Assembly: GCA_949317995.1 (NCBI GenBank)
Contig: OX439048.1
Span: forward strand, 66,903,375-66,967,374
Reading direction: 5' to 3'
From: Acholoe squamosa
Taxonomy: Eukaryota; Annelida; Polychaeta; Phyllodocida; Polynoidae
DNA: 64,000 bases
Made by a program: the position numbers and the translations under genes. Numbering within the stretch: the first letter of the stretch is position 1; each line of letters opens with the position of its first letter. Below the pieces are notes generated by a model, which ran no database searches, had not been told where the DNA came from, and was given only the letters and a program-made list of their open reading frames with translations. This document shows, in pieces, positions 21,426-35,300 of this stretch.

Positions 21426-22660
21426 GAAAGAGAACATGTTTTCCAACTCTGTTACCTGAACAAAAGAGATCTTAATAGGTCTCATGCACCTCTGAGGAGC
21501 ATAGATCAGATTCTAATTTGACAGTTTTCCTCATTGCTGGCTTAAATTAAAGCTGAAGTCATTTCTTAATTGGTGAACTATGGCATCTTATTCCACACCA
21601 GTTGTCATGGAAACCATTATTTTGTATCATGCAAATGACAAGGGGACCAAAACAGTTCACAAGTTAACAAGTTTCCATGGTTATCGATGATGTCATTTTT
21701 TTGTATCATCACTCCCCCCACCCCCGGGTTTTAGCTCCTATCCTACTTCTGTTAGTTTCAAAATTGTAAGTTTCATTAAGAGGAAAGATGTCCTTGAAGA
21801 AATGACAAAAAAAATGTCAAGTTACTGACCAGGACTGCATTATACATCATGCCGGCCCTACTGGGTCGATACAGACCCTGAGTGTCGGATTGATGCTCTA
21901 GTGATATGTTGGCGAGCAGACTTGTCGACACTTTATTTGGTATCATGCTGGGCATTGGTTAAGATGACCCCCTTAAAGGGTTCAGTTCATGGAGCTCATG
22001 AATAATTGCTCAAATTAAAGCTGACGTCAATGATCATAATTTTCTTTGGACTGGGTTGACAAGTTAGCATTTTATTTCACACCAGTTGCCATGGAAATCA
22101 ACATGTTAAATGATAGGTGGTGCTGAAAGTTCATATATTTGAACTTTGACTCCTTTGTGTTCCTGGTAACCATGGGTTTTGATATAATCACATGATAATC
22201 ATATTGATTCTTCCCATATTCATCAGTTAAATGCTTATTGAATTGACTTTTCTTTTAAAGATCAGTTCAAAGAAGGCATTTTCAGATAAAGAAATCACTT
22301 GAATCGATACAAAAGTCAAGATGATGATATTCCAATTATTTCCAACCAAATACCATAACCGCCCGTTTAACTGCCGCGGTCTCAAATAAGCGCCTGCCTC
22401 GCATATGGGCGTATTGAAATCAATCTTTTATCAGGATTTCCTTTTATCAGGATTTCCTGTTTTCTGAAATTTTCGGATAACACATTTTCCTCATTCGAGT
22501 GGTGGGGGGGGGGGGGGGTTCTATGGAAATAATAAGCCCTGTATACTTTCAGATAAGGTAAAGTGTATGGAAAATCTTTATATCCTGGTAATATTGGGTA
22601 TCAAACCAGTCTATTTTCACTTAATATTCCAAACAACAAAATCTAACTTCCTGATTTTTT

Positions 22661-22871
22661 ACCATGCCTGATTGATTGATTGATTGATTGATTTGTGTTT
22701 TACAGCAGTTTAGCGGCACTAAGTGGCTATCCCATGCTTCACAGGTTGATAATTTAACAGAGGAATGTGTCAGTGCCTGCGCATATCTGCACCACACACA
22801 TCCTAAGGGGATAGGAAAGAGGAGATATAGACCCTTTTAAGTGGGCTAGGGAAGCCCGTGACCATGCCTGA
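22661..22871 (-). mobile_element. SINE-like insertion with 11-bp target duplication
   Basis: ACCATGCCTGA is present at 22661-22671 and 22861-22871. Between them, read on the minus strand, a body of about 165 bp ends in gctgtaaaacacaaatc and a (CAAT)n tail, as expected for a SINE. The insert is about 189 bp. No clear polymerase III boxes were recognised, so the source RNA is unknown. Confidence 0.82.
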
Positions 22872-23687
22872 CTTACATTCCCGTCTTCACATTAAAACTG
22901 TATTCAAATAAGCGCCTGTCTCATATAAGCGCCAGGGATACAGCTGGATTGAAATCAATGTGCACTTGGGCACTTATACGGGGCCCTACGATATAGGGGG
23001 CTTTAAATAGAACAGTGGCAGAAAATCAGCTAGACCCTGGTGAGGCACCGCCATGGGGGTTGCTGCGCGATCAGACAAGTAGCACTGTCACTAATGAATG
23101 AGGCCTATATATTGTGTCCTTTTATTTTCAGACAGTGTTGGTGATTGAGCAGGTAGAGGTGGCAGCAGGAGGAGGGCCTACAGGTACTATACAGGTACTC
23201 CAGGTACTACAGGCGTAGATAAGGCTGTAGGAGTCTCCATCACTGCCACACCTGTCATATATAACCCACCCACCCGCCTACCCACCAACCCACTTAGCTA
23301 CCTACCCACCTATATACTGACTTCTCATCACATATCCCCCCCCCCCCACACACACACACACATTTCACACTGCAGAGTGCTGCCTTAACCTTTAGCCCCC
23401 TATCTTACCTCCCACCATCACTGGCTCTAGTTCTAGCCAGCAGGAATAAGTCAGTCATAACACTACTTATATATATTGTTTTGTTCCCCCTCATCCCTAT
23501 GCTCTCGTCCATCTATTTAGTCCTATCTCACTGCTCACCTACTTACATACTTACCCACCCACCCACCTATTCACTGATCAACCCATATGCCATCTAACCA
23601 ACCTACTTTGTTACTTACATAAGTACCTGCCAAGCCCACTCCCACCCACCCATACCTAGCCCCCGACCAACCCACACAACCATCACC
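22872..23687. other. Upstream region of the Dispatched-like gene
   Basis: Contains a copy of the ataagcgcctgtct / attgaaatcaat interspersed repeat (about 22905-22990). A possible acceptor, ttattttcag at about 23131, could start a 5' untranslated exon. The rest, to the ATG, is CA- and CCCACC-rich. No TATA box was found. Confidence 0.35.
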
Positions 23688-23957
23688 ATGGCAGCCCCAG
23701 CCTCCCCACGTACTGGTGGCTCCCCCGGTGGTGGAGAGGATAACTCAGCCTTCATGTTGGAGTGGGAGCCTGACCCAGACTCAGACCATGACGAGCAGCT
23801 CAGTGTGAAGGGTGTGGAACAGCGCAGTGTGTCAAGGGAGCAGGAGCAAAATACCAACAATAATGCATGGAGCAGCTCACTAGTAGGCCTGGGGAAGGCG
23901 GAGGAGGACGGAGTGGAACTGTCTACGATAGAACTACCTAACGACACAAAACATAAG
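23688..23957 (+). CDS. Exon 1 (residues 1-90), cytosolic N-terminus
   Basis: Start codon in a strong context (atcaccATGGCA). Encodes an acidic, Ser/Gly-rich, probably disordered tail. Donor AAG|GTGAGT at 23958, phase 0. The assignment to this gene rests on phase match with exon 2 and on the start context; there is no domain in this exon. Confidence 0.7.
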
Positions 23958-26900
23958 GTGAGTGTGTTGATTTATGTGTATTGTATAACTCGCGTATAAG
24001 GCGCACTCGGTGTATAAGGCGCACCCTGAGTTTATTATTTAAAGGCTCACCTGGGGCTTGATCCTGAGCAGCTTAATGCTATAAATGTATACTTATACAT
24101 GAGGTGCACCTTACACATGAGGTGCGCCTTATACAAGGGGTGCACCTTATATGTAAGATATTACGGTAAAACTGATATAGGTGCTGAGTGCTGGTTACCT
24201 GCCAAACACCAGGACAGTCAGCAGGTGATGGCAGGTGGGGTAAAATATGACTGTACTCGAAAACATCTCTCTTAAACTATGGCTATAACTATTAAAGGAC
24301 CATCAGAGAGGCCTACTGAGGCCTATGGAGTCAGGGTTAGGCCTATGGGGTTAGGACAAGGATTTGATTCTGCTAAACCCTAGGGTGGCAGGGGGTGAGT
24401 AATGTACCAAAATGGGTCCTGAGTCTGTTCATTCAGGCGGCAGGGGGTGAGTAGTGTACCAAAATGGGTCCTGAGTCTGTTCATTCAGGCAGCAGGGGGT
24501 GAGTAGTGTACCAAAATGGGTCCTGAGTCTGTTCATTCAGGTGGCAGGGGATGAGTAGTGTACCAAAATGGACCATGAGTCTGTTCATTCAGGTGGCAGG
24601 GGATGAGTAGTGTACCAAAATGGACCATGAGTCTGTTCATTCAGATAGCAGGGGGTGAGTAATGTACCAAAATGGACCATGAGTCTGTTCATTCAGGTGG
24701 CAGGGGGTGAGTAGTGTACCAAAATGGACCCTGAGTCTGTTCATTCAGATAGCAGGGGGTGAGTAATGTACCAAAATGGACCATGAGTCTGTTCATTCAG
24801 ATAGCAGGGGGTGAGTAATGTACCAAAATGGACCATGAGTCTGTTCATTCAGGTGGCAGGGGGTGAGTAGTGTACCAAAATGGGTTATGAGTCTGTTCAT
24901 TCAGGTGGCAGGGGGTGAGTAGTGTACCAAAATGGGTTATGAGTCTGTTCATTCAGGTGGCAGGGGGTGAGTAGTGTACCAAAATGGACCCTGAGTCTGT
25001 TCATCCAGGCGGCAGGGGGTGAGTAGTGTACCAAAATGGACCATGAGTCTGTTCATTCAGGCGGCAGGGGGTGAGTAGTGTACCAAAATGGGTTATGAGT
25101 CTGTTCATTCAGGTGGCAGGGGGTGAGTAGTGTACCAAAATGGACCCTGAGTCTGTTCATTCAGGCGGCAGGGGGTGAGTAATGTACCAAAATGGGCCCT
25201 GAGTCTGTTCATTCAGGCGGCAGGGGGTGAGTAATGTACCAAAATGGGTTATGAGTCTGTTCATTCAGGTGGCAGGGGGTGAGTAGTGTACCAAAATGGA
25301 CCCTGAGTCTGTTCATTCAGGCGGCAGGGGGTGAGTAGTGTACCAAAATGGGCCATGAATCTGTTCATTCAGGCGGCAGGGGGTGAGTGGTGTACCAAAA
25401 TGGGCCATGAGTCTGTTTTTTCAGGCGGCAGGGGGTGAGTAGTGTACCAAAATGGACCCTGAGTCTGTTCATTCAGGTGGCAGGGGGTGAGTAGTGTACC
25501 AAAATGGACCCTGAGTCTGTTCATTCAGGCGGCAGGGGGTGAGTAGTGTACCAAAATGGACCCTGAGTCTGTTCATCCAGGCGGCAGGGGGTGAGTAGTG
25601 TACCAAAATGGACCATGAGTCTGTTCATTCAGGCGGCAGGGGGTGAGTGGTGTACCAAAATGGGCCATGAGTCTGTTCATTCAGGCGGCAGGGGGTGAGT
25701 AGTGTACCAAAATGGACCCTGAGTCTGTTCATTCAGGTGGCAGGGGGTGAGTAGTGTACCAAAATGGACCCTGAGTCTGTTCATTCAGGCGGCAGGGGGT
25801 GAGTAGTGTACCAAAATGGACCCTGAGTCTGTTCATTCAGGCGGCAGGGGGTGAGTAATGTACCAAAATGGACCATGAGTCTGTTCATTCAGGTGGCAGG
25901 GGGTGAGTAATGTACCAAAATGGACCATGAGTCTGTTCATTCAGATAGCAGGGGGTGAGTAATGTACCAAAATGGACCATGAGTCTGTTCATTCAGGTGG
26001 CAGGGGGTGAGTAGTGTACCAAAATGGGTTATGAGTCTGTTCATTCAGGTGGCAGGGGGTGAGTAGTGTACCAAAATGGGTTATGAGTCTGTTCATTCAG
26101 GTGGCAGGGGGTGAGTAGTGTACCAAAATGGACCCTGAGTCTGTTCATTCAGGCGGCAGGGGGTGAGTAGTGTACCAAAATGGGTTATGAGTCTGTTCAT
26201 TCAGGTGGCAGGGGGTGAGTAGTGTACCAAAATGGACCCTGAGTCTGTTCATTCAGGCGGCAGGGGGTGAGTAATGTACCAAAATGGGCCCTGAGTCTGT
26301 TCATTCAGGCGGCAGGGGGTGAGTAATGTACCAAAATGGGTTATGAGTCTGTTCATTCAGGTGGCAGGGGGTGAGTAGTGTACCAAAATGGACCCTGAGT
26401 CTGTTCATTCAGGCGGCAGGGGGTGAGTAGTGTACCAAAATGGGCCATGAATCTGTTCATTCAGGCGGCAGGGGGTGAGTGGTGTACCAAAATGGGCCAT
26501 GAGTCTGTTTTTTCAGGCGGCAGGGGGTGAGTAGTGTACCAAAATGGACCCTGAGTCTGTTCATTCAGGTGGCAGGGGGTGAGTAGTGTACCAAAATGGA
26601 CCCTGAGTCTGTTCATTCAGGCGGCAGGGGGTGAGTAGTGTACCAAAATGGACCCTGAGTCTGTTCATCCAGGCGGCAGGGGGTGAGTAGTGTACCAAAA
26701 TGGACCATGAGTCTGTTCATTCAGGCGGCAGGGGGTGAGTGGTGTACCAAAATGGGCCATGAGTCTGTTCATTCAGGCGGCAGGGGGTGAGTAGTGTACC
26801 AAAATGGACCCTAAGTCTGTTCATTCAGGTGGCAGGGGGTGAGTAGTGTACCAAAATGGACCCTGAGTCTGTTCATTCAGGCGGCAGGGGGTGAGTAGTG

Positions 26901-29900
26901 TACCAAAATGGACCCTGAGTCTGTTCATTCAGGCGGCAGGGGGTGAGTAATGTACCAAAATGGACCATGAGTCTGTTCATTCAGGTGGCAGGGGGTGAGT
27001 AGTGTACCAAAATGGGTTATGAGTCTGTTCATTCAGGTGGCAGGGGGTGAGTAGTGTACCAAAATGGGTTATGAGTCTGTTCATTCAGGTGGCAGGGGGT
27101 GAGTAGTGTACCAAAATGGGTCCTGAGTCTGTTCATTCAGGTGGCAGGGGGTGAGTAGTGTACCAAAATGGACCCTGAGTCTGTTCATCCAGGCGGCAGG
27201 GGATGAGTAGTGTACCAAAATGGACCATGAGTCTGTTCATTCAGGTGGCAGGGGGTGAGTAGTGTACCAAAATGGACCATGAGTCTGTTCATTCAGGTGG
27301 CAGGGGGTGAGTAATGTACCAAAATGGACCCTGAGTCTGTTCATTCAGGTGGCAGGGGGTGAGTTATGTACCAAAATGGACCCTGAGTCTGTTCATTCAG
27401 GTGGTAGGGGGTGAGTAGTGTACCAAAATGGACCATGAGTCTGTTCATTCAGGCGGCAGGGGGTGAGTAGTGTACCAAAATGGACCCTGAGTCTGTTCAT
27501 TCAGGTGGCAGGGGGTGAGTAGTGTACCAAAATGGGCCATGAGTCTGTTCATTCAGGCGGCAGGGGGTGAGTAGTGTACCAAAATGGACCCTGAGTCTGT
27601 TCATCCAGGCGGCAGGGGGTGAGTAGTGTACCAAAATGGACCCTGAGTCTGTTCATTCAGGCGGCAGGGGGTGAGTGGTGTACCAAAATGGGCCATGAGT
27701 CTGTTCATTCAGGCGGCAGGGGGTGAGTAGTGTACCAAAATGGACCCTGAGTCTGTTCATTCAGGCGGCAGGGGGTGAGTAGTGTACCAAAATGGACCCT
27801 GAGTCTGTTCATCCAGGCGGCAGGGGGTGAGTAGTGTACCAAAATGGACCATGAGTCTGTTCATTCAGGTGGCAGGGGGTGAGTAATGTACCAAAATGGA
27901 CCCTGAGTCTGTTCATTCAGGTGGCAGGGGGTGAGTAGTGTACCAAAATGGACCATGAGTCTGTTCATTCAGGTGGCAGGGGGTGAGTAATGTACCAAAA
28001 TGGACCCTGAGTCTGTTCATTCAGGTGGCAGGGGGTGAGTTATGTACCAAAATGGACCCTGAGTCTGTTCATTCAGGTGGCAGGGGGTGAGTAGTGTACC
28101 AAAATGGGTTATGAGTCTGTTCATTCAGGTGGCAGGGGGTGAGTAGTGTACCAAAATGGACCCTGAGTCTGTTCATCCAGGCGGCAGGGGGTGAGTAGTG
28201 TACCAAAATGGACCATGAGTCTGTTCATTCAGGCGGCAGGGGGTGAGTAGTGTACCAAAATGGGTTATGAGTCTGTTCATTCAGGTGGCAGGGGGTGAGT
28301 AGTGTACCAAAATGGACCCTGAGTCTGTTCATTCAGGCGGCAGGGGGTGAGTAATGTACCAAAATGGGCCCTGAGTCTGTTCATTCAGGCGGCAGGGGGT
28401 GAGTAATGTACCAAAATGGGTTATGAGTCTGTTCATTCAGGTGGCAGGGGGTGAGTAGTGTACCAAAATGGACCCTGAGTCTGTTCATTCAGGCGGCAGG
28501 GGGTGAGTAGTGTACCAAAATGGGCCATGAATCTGTTCATTCAGGCGGCAGGGGGTGAGTGGTGTACCAAAATGGGCCATGAGTCTGTTTTTTCAGGCGG
28601 CAGGGGGTGAGTAGTGTACCAAAATGGACCCTGAGTCTGTTCATTCAGGTGGCAGGGGGTGAGTAGTGTACCAAAATGGACCCTGAGTCTGTTCATCCAG
28701 GCGGCAGGGGGTGAGTAGTGTACCAAAATGGACCATGAGTCTGTTCATTCAGGCGGCAGGGGGTGAGTGGTGTACCAAAATGGGCCATGAGTCTGTTCAT
28801 TCAGGCGGCAGGGGGTGAGTAGTGTACCAAAATGGACCCTGAGTCTGTTCATTCAGGTGGCAGGGGGTGAGTAGTGTACCAAAATGGACCCTGAGTCTGT
28901 TCATTCAGGCGGCAGGGGGTGAGTAGTGTACCAAAATGGACCCTGAGTCTGTTCATTCAGGCGGCAGGGGGTGAGTAATGTACCAAAATGGACCATGAGT
29001 CTGTTCATTCAGGTGGCAGGGGGTGAGTAGTGTACCAAAATGGGTTATGAGTCTGTTCATTCAGGTGGCAGGGGGTGAGTAGTGTACCAAAATGGGTTAT
29101 GAGTCTGTTCATTCAGGTGGCAGGGGGTGAGTAGTGTACCAAAATGGGTCCTGAGTCTGTTCATTCAGGTGGCAGGGGGTGAGTAGTGTACCAAAATGGA
29201 CCCTGAGTCTGTTCATCCAGGCGGCAGGGGATGAGTAGTGTACCAAAATGGACCATGAGTCTGTTCATTCAGGTGGCAGGGGGTGAGTAGTGTACCAAAA
29301 TGGACCATGAGTCTGTTCATTCAGGTGGCAGGGGGTGAGTAATGTACCAAAATGGACCCTGAGTCTGTTCATTCAGGTGGCAGGGGGTGAGTTATGTACC
29401 AAAATGGACCCTGAGTCTGTTCATTCAGGTGGTAGGGGGTGAGTAGTGTACCAAAATGGACCCTGAGTCTGTTCATTCAGGCGGCAGGGGGTGAGTAGTG
29501 TACCAAAATGGACCCTGAGTCTGTTCATTCAGGTGGCAGGGGGTGAGTAGTGTACCAAAATGGGCCATGAGTCTGTTCATTCAGGCGGCAGGGGGTGAGT
29601 AGTGTACCAAAATGGACCCTGAGTCTGTTCATCCAGGCGGCAGGGGGTGAGTAGTGTACCAAAATGGACCCTGAGTCTGTTCATTCAGGCGGCAGGGGGT
29701 GAGTGGTGTACCAAAATGGGCCATGAGTCTGTTCATTCAGGCGGCAGGGGGTGAGTAGTGTACCAAAATGGACCCTGAGTCTGTTCATTCAGGCGGCAGG
29801 GGGTGAGTAGTGTACCAAAATGGACCCTGAGTCTGTTCATCCAGGCGGCAGGGGGTGAGTAGTGTACCAAAATGGACCATGAGTCTGTTCATTCAGGTGG

Positions 29901-30569
29901 CAGGGGGTGAGTAATGTACCAAAATGGACCCTGAGTCTGTTCATTCAGGTGGCAGGGGGTGAGTAGTGTACCAAAATGGACCCTGAGTCTGTTCATTCAG
30001 GTGGCAGGGGGTGAGTAGTATAGTGAGTAGTATATCAAAATGGATATTAGTTCCTGGCTGTATATGTATACGGTCCTTCCCTGTGGGTCCATGCACCTAT
30101 TAGGTATTTCCAATGGCTGCTAGATAACTCAGATTTCATACACCTTTCTTATAATTCATTTTGATTCAAGCATTTTTCATGAGTACCCTCATGAGATCGG
30201 CATAATGTATAAATGTATTCCTGACGAGGTGCCCGCTATACCAGCATTCACGCATCATGCCGTATCATGACGCATTGATGCACAGTGCTGTAGTTAATGT
30301 GAATACAGTGTGTGCTAGAGGTGTTATAATTGGTTTTAGGTTACCTGATGGTACTCTAACGTCATATGGTACCTGTATAGCTATAGGTAATGACTCAATT
30401 AGAACATTGATAATAAAGCAATGATAATTGGGATCAGGTTACCAACCAGCACTGGTGTTTTAGCGACAAATGGCAATCGGAAACCGGTATTATGTAGGTA
30501 AGAGAGTGATTATAACTTAGATAATGAATCAATGTATCCTACCCTAGCACAGCTCATAATAATAATAAT

Positions 30570-30609
<40 letters not shown>

Positions 30610-32299
30610 TGTAACTTTTACTAAACCTAACTATGCCTCACGCATCCTTCTCAGAGTCAGTGTGTATTTCACATTTCATTTGTACAAGACTGGTCAAATC
30701 AAATCTTCTTTCCATCCGAGTCAGGTTTTATATGTGGGTTCATTGCATATAAGGTAGAAAAAAACCCCAAAAAACTCGTTTCTCATCTGCAAAAAAGTGA
30801 TTCATATAAAAGGGGGATTTTTTTTTAAAAAGTATTTTATTCATTGTTTTTGATAAGCAGTTTATAAGCGTGCAAACTCCATGTTTAGTGGCTTTACGGT
30901 ATTAATCATTTTAAATTTATAAAAATGATTATTATTAATAGCTAGTTTCTGAGGCAAAGACAAACAGATAAACAAACAAAAACACCTCAAATGGCGATTT
31001 TTTCTGACGAGGGTGGTGATAAGAAACAAGTCCCCCCCACCCTATTTTTTGACATAATTAGCATGTAGTGCGCTAAGAAAGTATCTGAAGTATGTGGCTA
31101 AAGACTTTAATTGGGCCTAAAATGGAAGATTTTGGATCATTCCTGTACGCATGAATACACAGTGCATACTGTATCCCCCCTGCTATTCGGAAACGTATAG
31201 CAGGGGTATAGTAGAAAGTGGGCGTGTGCTTAGAATTAGGGTGTTCTTGGAGGACGAGTGAAGGACTCCTTGCCACCTTGACGCTACCTAATCAAATGAG
31301 GCTGTTGCTAGCCTGGCCCACTACGTTGCTATACAAATCTCCCATCATGCAATTGTTGATAAACAAAGGATGTGACATCACAACTGATCAACAGCCAATC
31401 ACTGAGGATCTCTGCCTGTGGAGTTGCACTCCCCCAGCACAGTACTCTATAATCCCAGCATATTTTAGGATTGACTCTAAGAAATTTTCTAGAGTGTGAT
31501 GTATTGTTAGGTTTCGACCCATATGGTCTCATCAGGCGTCTTGCATTGAGGTGTAAAATTAGGCTTATGACAATGTCACAATTTTCATCTATACCAGAAT
31601 TAAATTCTAGTTAGGGATTTGCCACTCTGTGGAAAAATGTTTAACAGGGAGATTCTAGCTGAAATAAAATATGGATCTGAGTCCATACAAATTTCCTATT
31701 ACTGCACCAGATGTTTGAAATCACAAAATTAGGCCAATCCATTGAAGTGGGGATTTATTTTGGAACTAAACAAAATGGTCCACCATTGAAGGATCATCGA
31801 TGGAGGGGGGTCCTGTAACATCGTGTGTTTTTTTAGAATTAGGGTGTGATGGATCATTACGCTGATTAGGGTATTTCATGTCCTTAATGTTACCTGACGT
31901 CATTTAGACACAGTGGTACAATGGTGTGTAGGTGGAGGACGTCCTATGACGTCTTAGCATTGTACATCATTATGATGGATTCCAAGAACTAACATAGTGT
32001 AGGTTAACGACGACCACATACCTTGAGTTGACCACCTGCCACCTTGTTTTTCTCACTTTTACATCTACTGTATGGGGCTGTACCTCTAATATTCCTGAAA
32101 TAGAGGAGTTATAGTATCCAATGGACTGGCCACCTATGATATGTTGAGTAATTATCATTGTATAACAATACACCAAAGTACCCATGTTTGACTGGTTTTT
32201 ATCATGGCCAACTGGCCATTTCTCCAGAAATCTTTAGCTTTGGTTGCATATTCTGAACATTGAGGTTGTTCAAATATACCAAATATTGATTCTAGACAT

Positions 32300-32383
<84 letters not shown>

Positions 32384-35300
32384 TAAGTAAATAATGACAT
32401 AAACACATGGATTTTCAAGATATAGCAGGTAAAAAAGCCTAAACAATTATCTTTCATTTAGTGTCTTTTGGAAGTCTGAGGACCTTAAACTCTTAGAGAT
32501 ATTACCCACTACAAAACCCTCATTGAAGGCCTGCACAGGAACAGTTGTCTTTAGGTTAATCTACCCTATAGGTGCGTGTTGCAGTGTCGGTTTTTATCTG
32601 GTAAATTTTCTCCTGACGTAGGTATCTGTGGTTTTTTAATAAGGCCAAGAAAAATAAAAGGTGTGTTTCCAGTAACATAGCTCAAAGATCTAGGGTCAGT
32701 AGGTTGTGGTTTTTTTTATTTTTTTTTTTATTACATTATATAGGAAATGTTAGGGCACATATCGATGGATGTATAAAATTCTTTGATTTCATTGTAAAAT
32801 AATGATGGGAAAATGGCAACTATGAGAGAGGGGAAGAACACTAAAGGGATACAGGAAACATCTTCAAAAAGTAATGAAAATTTCTTTGAAATATAAAAAA
32901 ATGAGACAAAATTCTTCAAAATCACAATTTTTTTTTTGCCCCTGTTTGCTAGGGTCGGTCAGGTTACTGGAAACAAACCTTTTCTTATATTTGGCCTAAG
33001 GCTGTATGGCAAGCATTAGTTTTTAAATAGCCTGTGTCACACATGTCACACTTTACCCATGTATTGTATTGTGCATACCCTATTCAACGTATAAACAAGT
33101 GCCAATCCCATAATTTGCGCCCATCCCCCTCTTTGGTGCTTTTTTTCAGACGCAGAAAGACCAATTTATCCCGTGTTTACAGTTATAAAGTCCAGTACTT
33201 AAGGACATTGGAGACTTCTTAATGAAGTTGAAACGTTGGTCATTGCAACTGAGAAAATCATTGCCTCTTCCAACTCTACCAACTTATAAATCAACACACT
33301 AACCCCGGGCACTCACCTGTATCAGCGGTCGTATAGATGTTAGTATTTACTGGAACAGGGCGTGTAATATGGTGTTATAATTGGCTTTGTTACCATGGAA
33401 ACTGTATGAGGTGTGAGCATCATGTGGAAACTGTACTCTGATAGTTAGAGTAAATGAGTAAAAATAACTGACGTCTGTGTACTGTAGGGTAAGCCGTCCC
33501 TGGTTCGACCACTATAGGCATGCTGGTGGTACACCACCCTAGAGTAACTTCTTTTCCAAATACCGTATAATTCATAATTAGTTATAAAAAAGAACAACAA
33601 AAAAACACAACAAATCAAAGCCCCATTGGCCGTTAAAGGATTGGAGCTAAGTGTCACTGCAGTGTGAGTGTGAACGCCACACCCGGGACGCTACGTTAGT
33701 GTTCACTGATGCTGCGTCCCCGTCACCTAGCAACGCTGCTCTGTGTGACGTCACAGCCCCTATGGCAAACTGTTATTGTGGGTTCTGGCACGTTTGTCTT
33801 CGATGTTACTTTACAGATCTGTTATGAGTAGAGATTTATTGTGGGTAGCTTCCCCCGTGAAGCACTACGGATATCTTCCATGTAGTGATCGTCGGAAACA
33901 CACCATTTTAAGAAAGTTGTTATTCAGTGATTATTCATGGTCAGGATACGTGCGTGGGTAGGTCTTATTTATCATGCACACAGTTTTATATGTAAATGTA
34001 ATATTCTGATATGTCTCTATGACACTTAATCCCGCCAAGTTCACTAGGACTCAATAGTAAATGCTTGGCTATGGAAAGGGAGAATGCCGGCAAGCTATGA
34101 CCCATTAGATCCTGATAAATCAAGCACACTGTCCTTTGCCCTATTAGCTGTGGGGGGGGGGGGGAGGGGGGGGTGTCCCCCCATGCATTTCCTTACTACA
34201 ATGTAAAAGTATGACAAAACAAACGAGTGCTGAGAAGATTAGTGGGGGTGAATTCATGATCAAAAGCAGCATGACGTCATTTATGGACAGACTCCAAATG
34301 AGAATACGCCAGTCCTAGTTCCATATAATACTCTTCTTTCTTTTATCAATATGGGGGAAGGTTTAGTGGATACGAGAGGGGGTGGGGTGGGATTAAAATG
34401 ATTTCAGACCCTTTTTTGGAGGGGTATGCACCCCATTTCACATCCAAAAGACCCATGTCAAAGAGTGGTTGTCATACATTTATTATTTTGATACTGAAAG
34501 GGCGGGGTGTCATATCCTGTCATTGGCCCCAATCAGTACCAAGATGTCATAGAAGGGTTGTCACTCATGTATTAAGATTTTTTTATATTTTACTTTTATA
34601 ACAGGGTGGTGTAGACAGGGTGGCATGGGCCCCAGCAAGACCAAGATATCATGTTATAATGTACCAATGTTCCCATGAATTATTATATTATGTTAATACA
34701 GGGTGGTGTAGACGGGGTGGCATGGGCCCCGGCCAATACCAAAATGAGTGTATCAGACGTTAACGGTGACCTGAGTCCTGAACAACTCACCGAGTACCAG
34801 CGACAACAACAGGAGAACCGTGACAGAGAACCCCTCAGGTTCTGTAAATGGATCGTCGACAAACCAGGCCTCATGTTTGGTAAGTTTTTAACATTATGTA
34901 TTTTAGCACCATTTAAATTCTAATTGAACAGCAATGCATCATGTTTTTTGGTCAGGGGTGCCTAATGCAATGTGACCCTTTAGATGAAATGCTCCTCTTT
35001 CTTCTTCCCCCTCTTCCAGTTTTCTCTTTCTTTATCTTCTCTCAAATAATTTATTTCAATGCCTGGATCGTCTACTGTATACCGGTACCATGTATTCTCC
35101 ATGCTATAGATTCTATGGTAAAATAGCGAGGGTCGATACAGCGCCCAGCGACATGTTTGTCCTTTTCCTATTCGGTCTATCGATAGCACCACAATGAGGC
35201 TCACAGAGTAGGCCTACTGTCGGAGAACATGTATGGAGGACGTCCACCGCCATACACTGTAAAATCCTGGTCATATGCTGACCTCAGTCATTAGGAGGCT

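Larger units (their letters stand above)
30023..34404. other. Rest of intron 1: repeats, no gene
   Basis: Holds an (AAT)n/(AAC)n run (30555-30610), a (TA)n run (32301-32380), the MITE at 32643-32996, a G-run near 34152, and scattered gcatgatgcat fragments (about 30248). The stretch 33200-33260 (gaagttgaaacgttggtc) recalls retroelement leader text but is too short to assign. No coding exon is supported. Confidence 0.5.

Noticed and set aside
24383-30022. Direct repeats at regular spacing that resemble a CRISPR array, and open frames inside them
   Set aside because: Units are contiguous with no unique spacers, and the genome is eukaryotic. Frames are translations of a 52-bp minisatellite, which cannot keep one frame.
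33150-33300. Possible Penelope- or LINE-type leader (gaagttgaaacgttggtc)
   Set aside because: It is too short and has no coding sequence next to it; kept only as a note.
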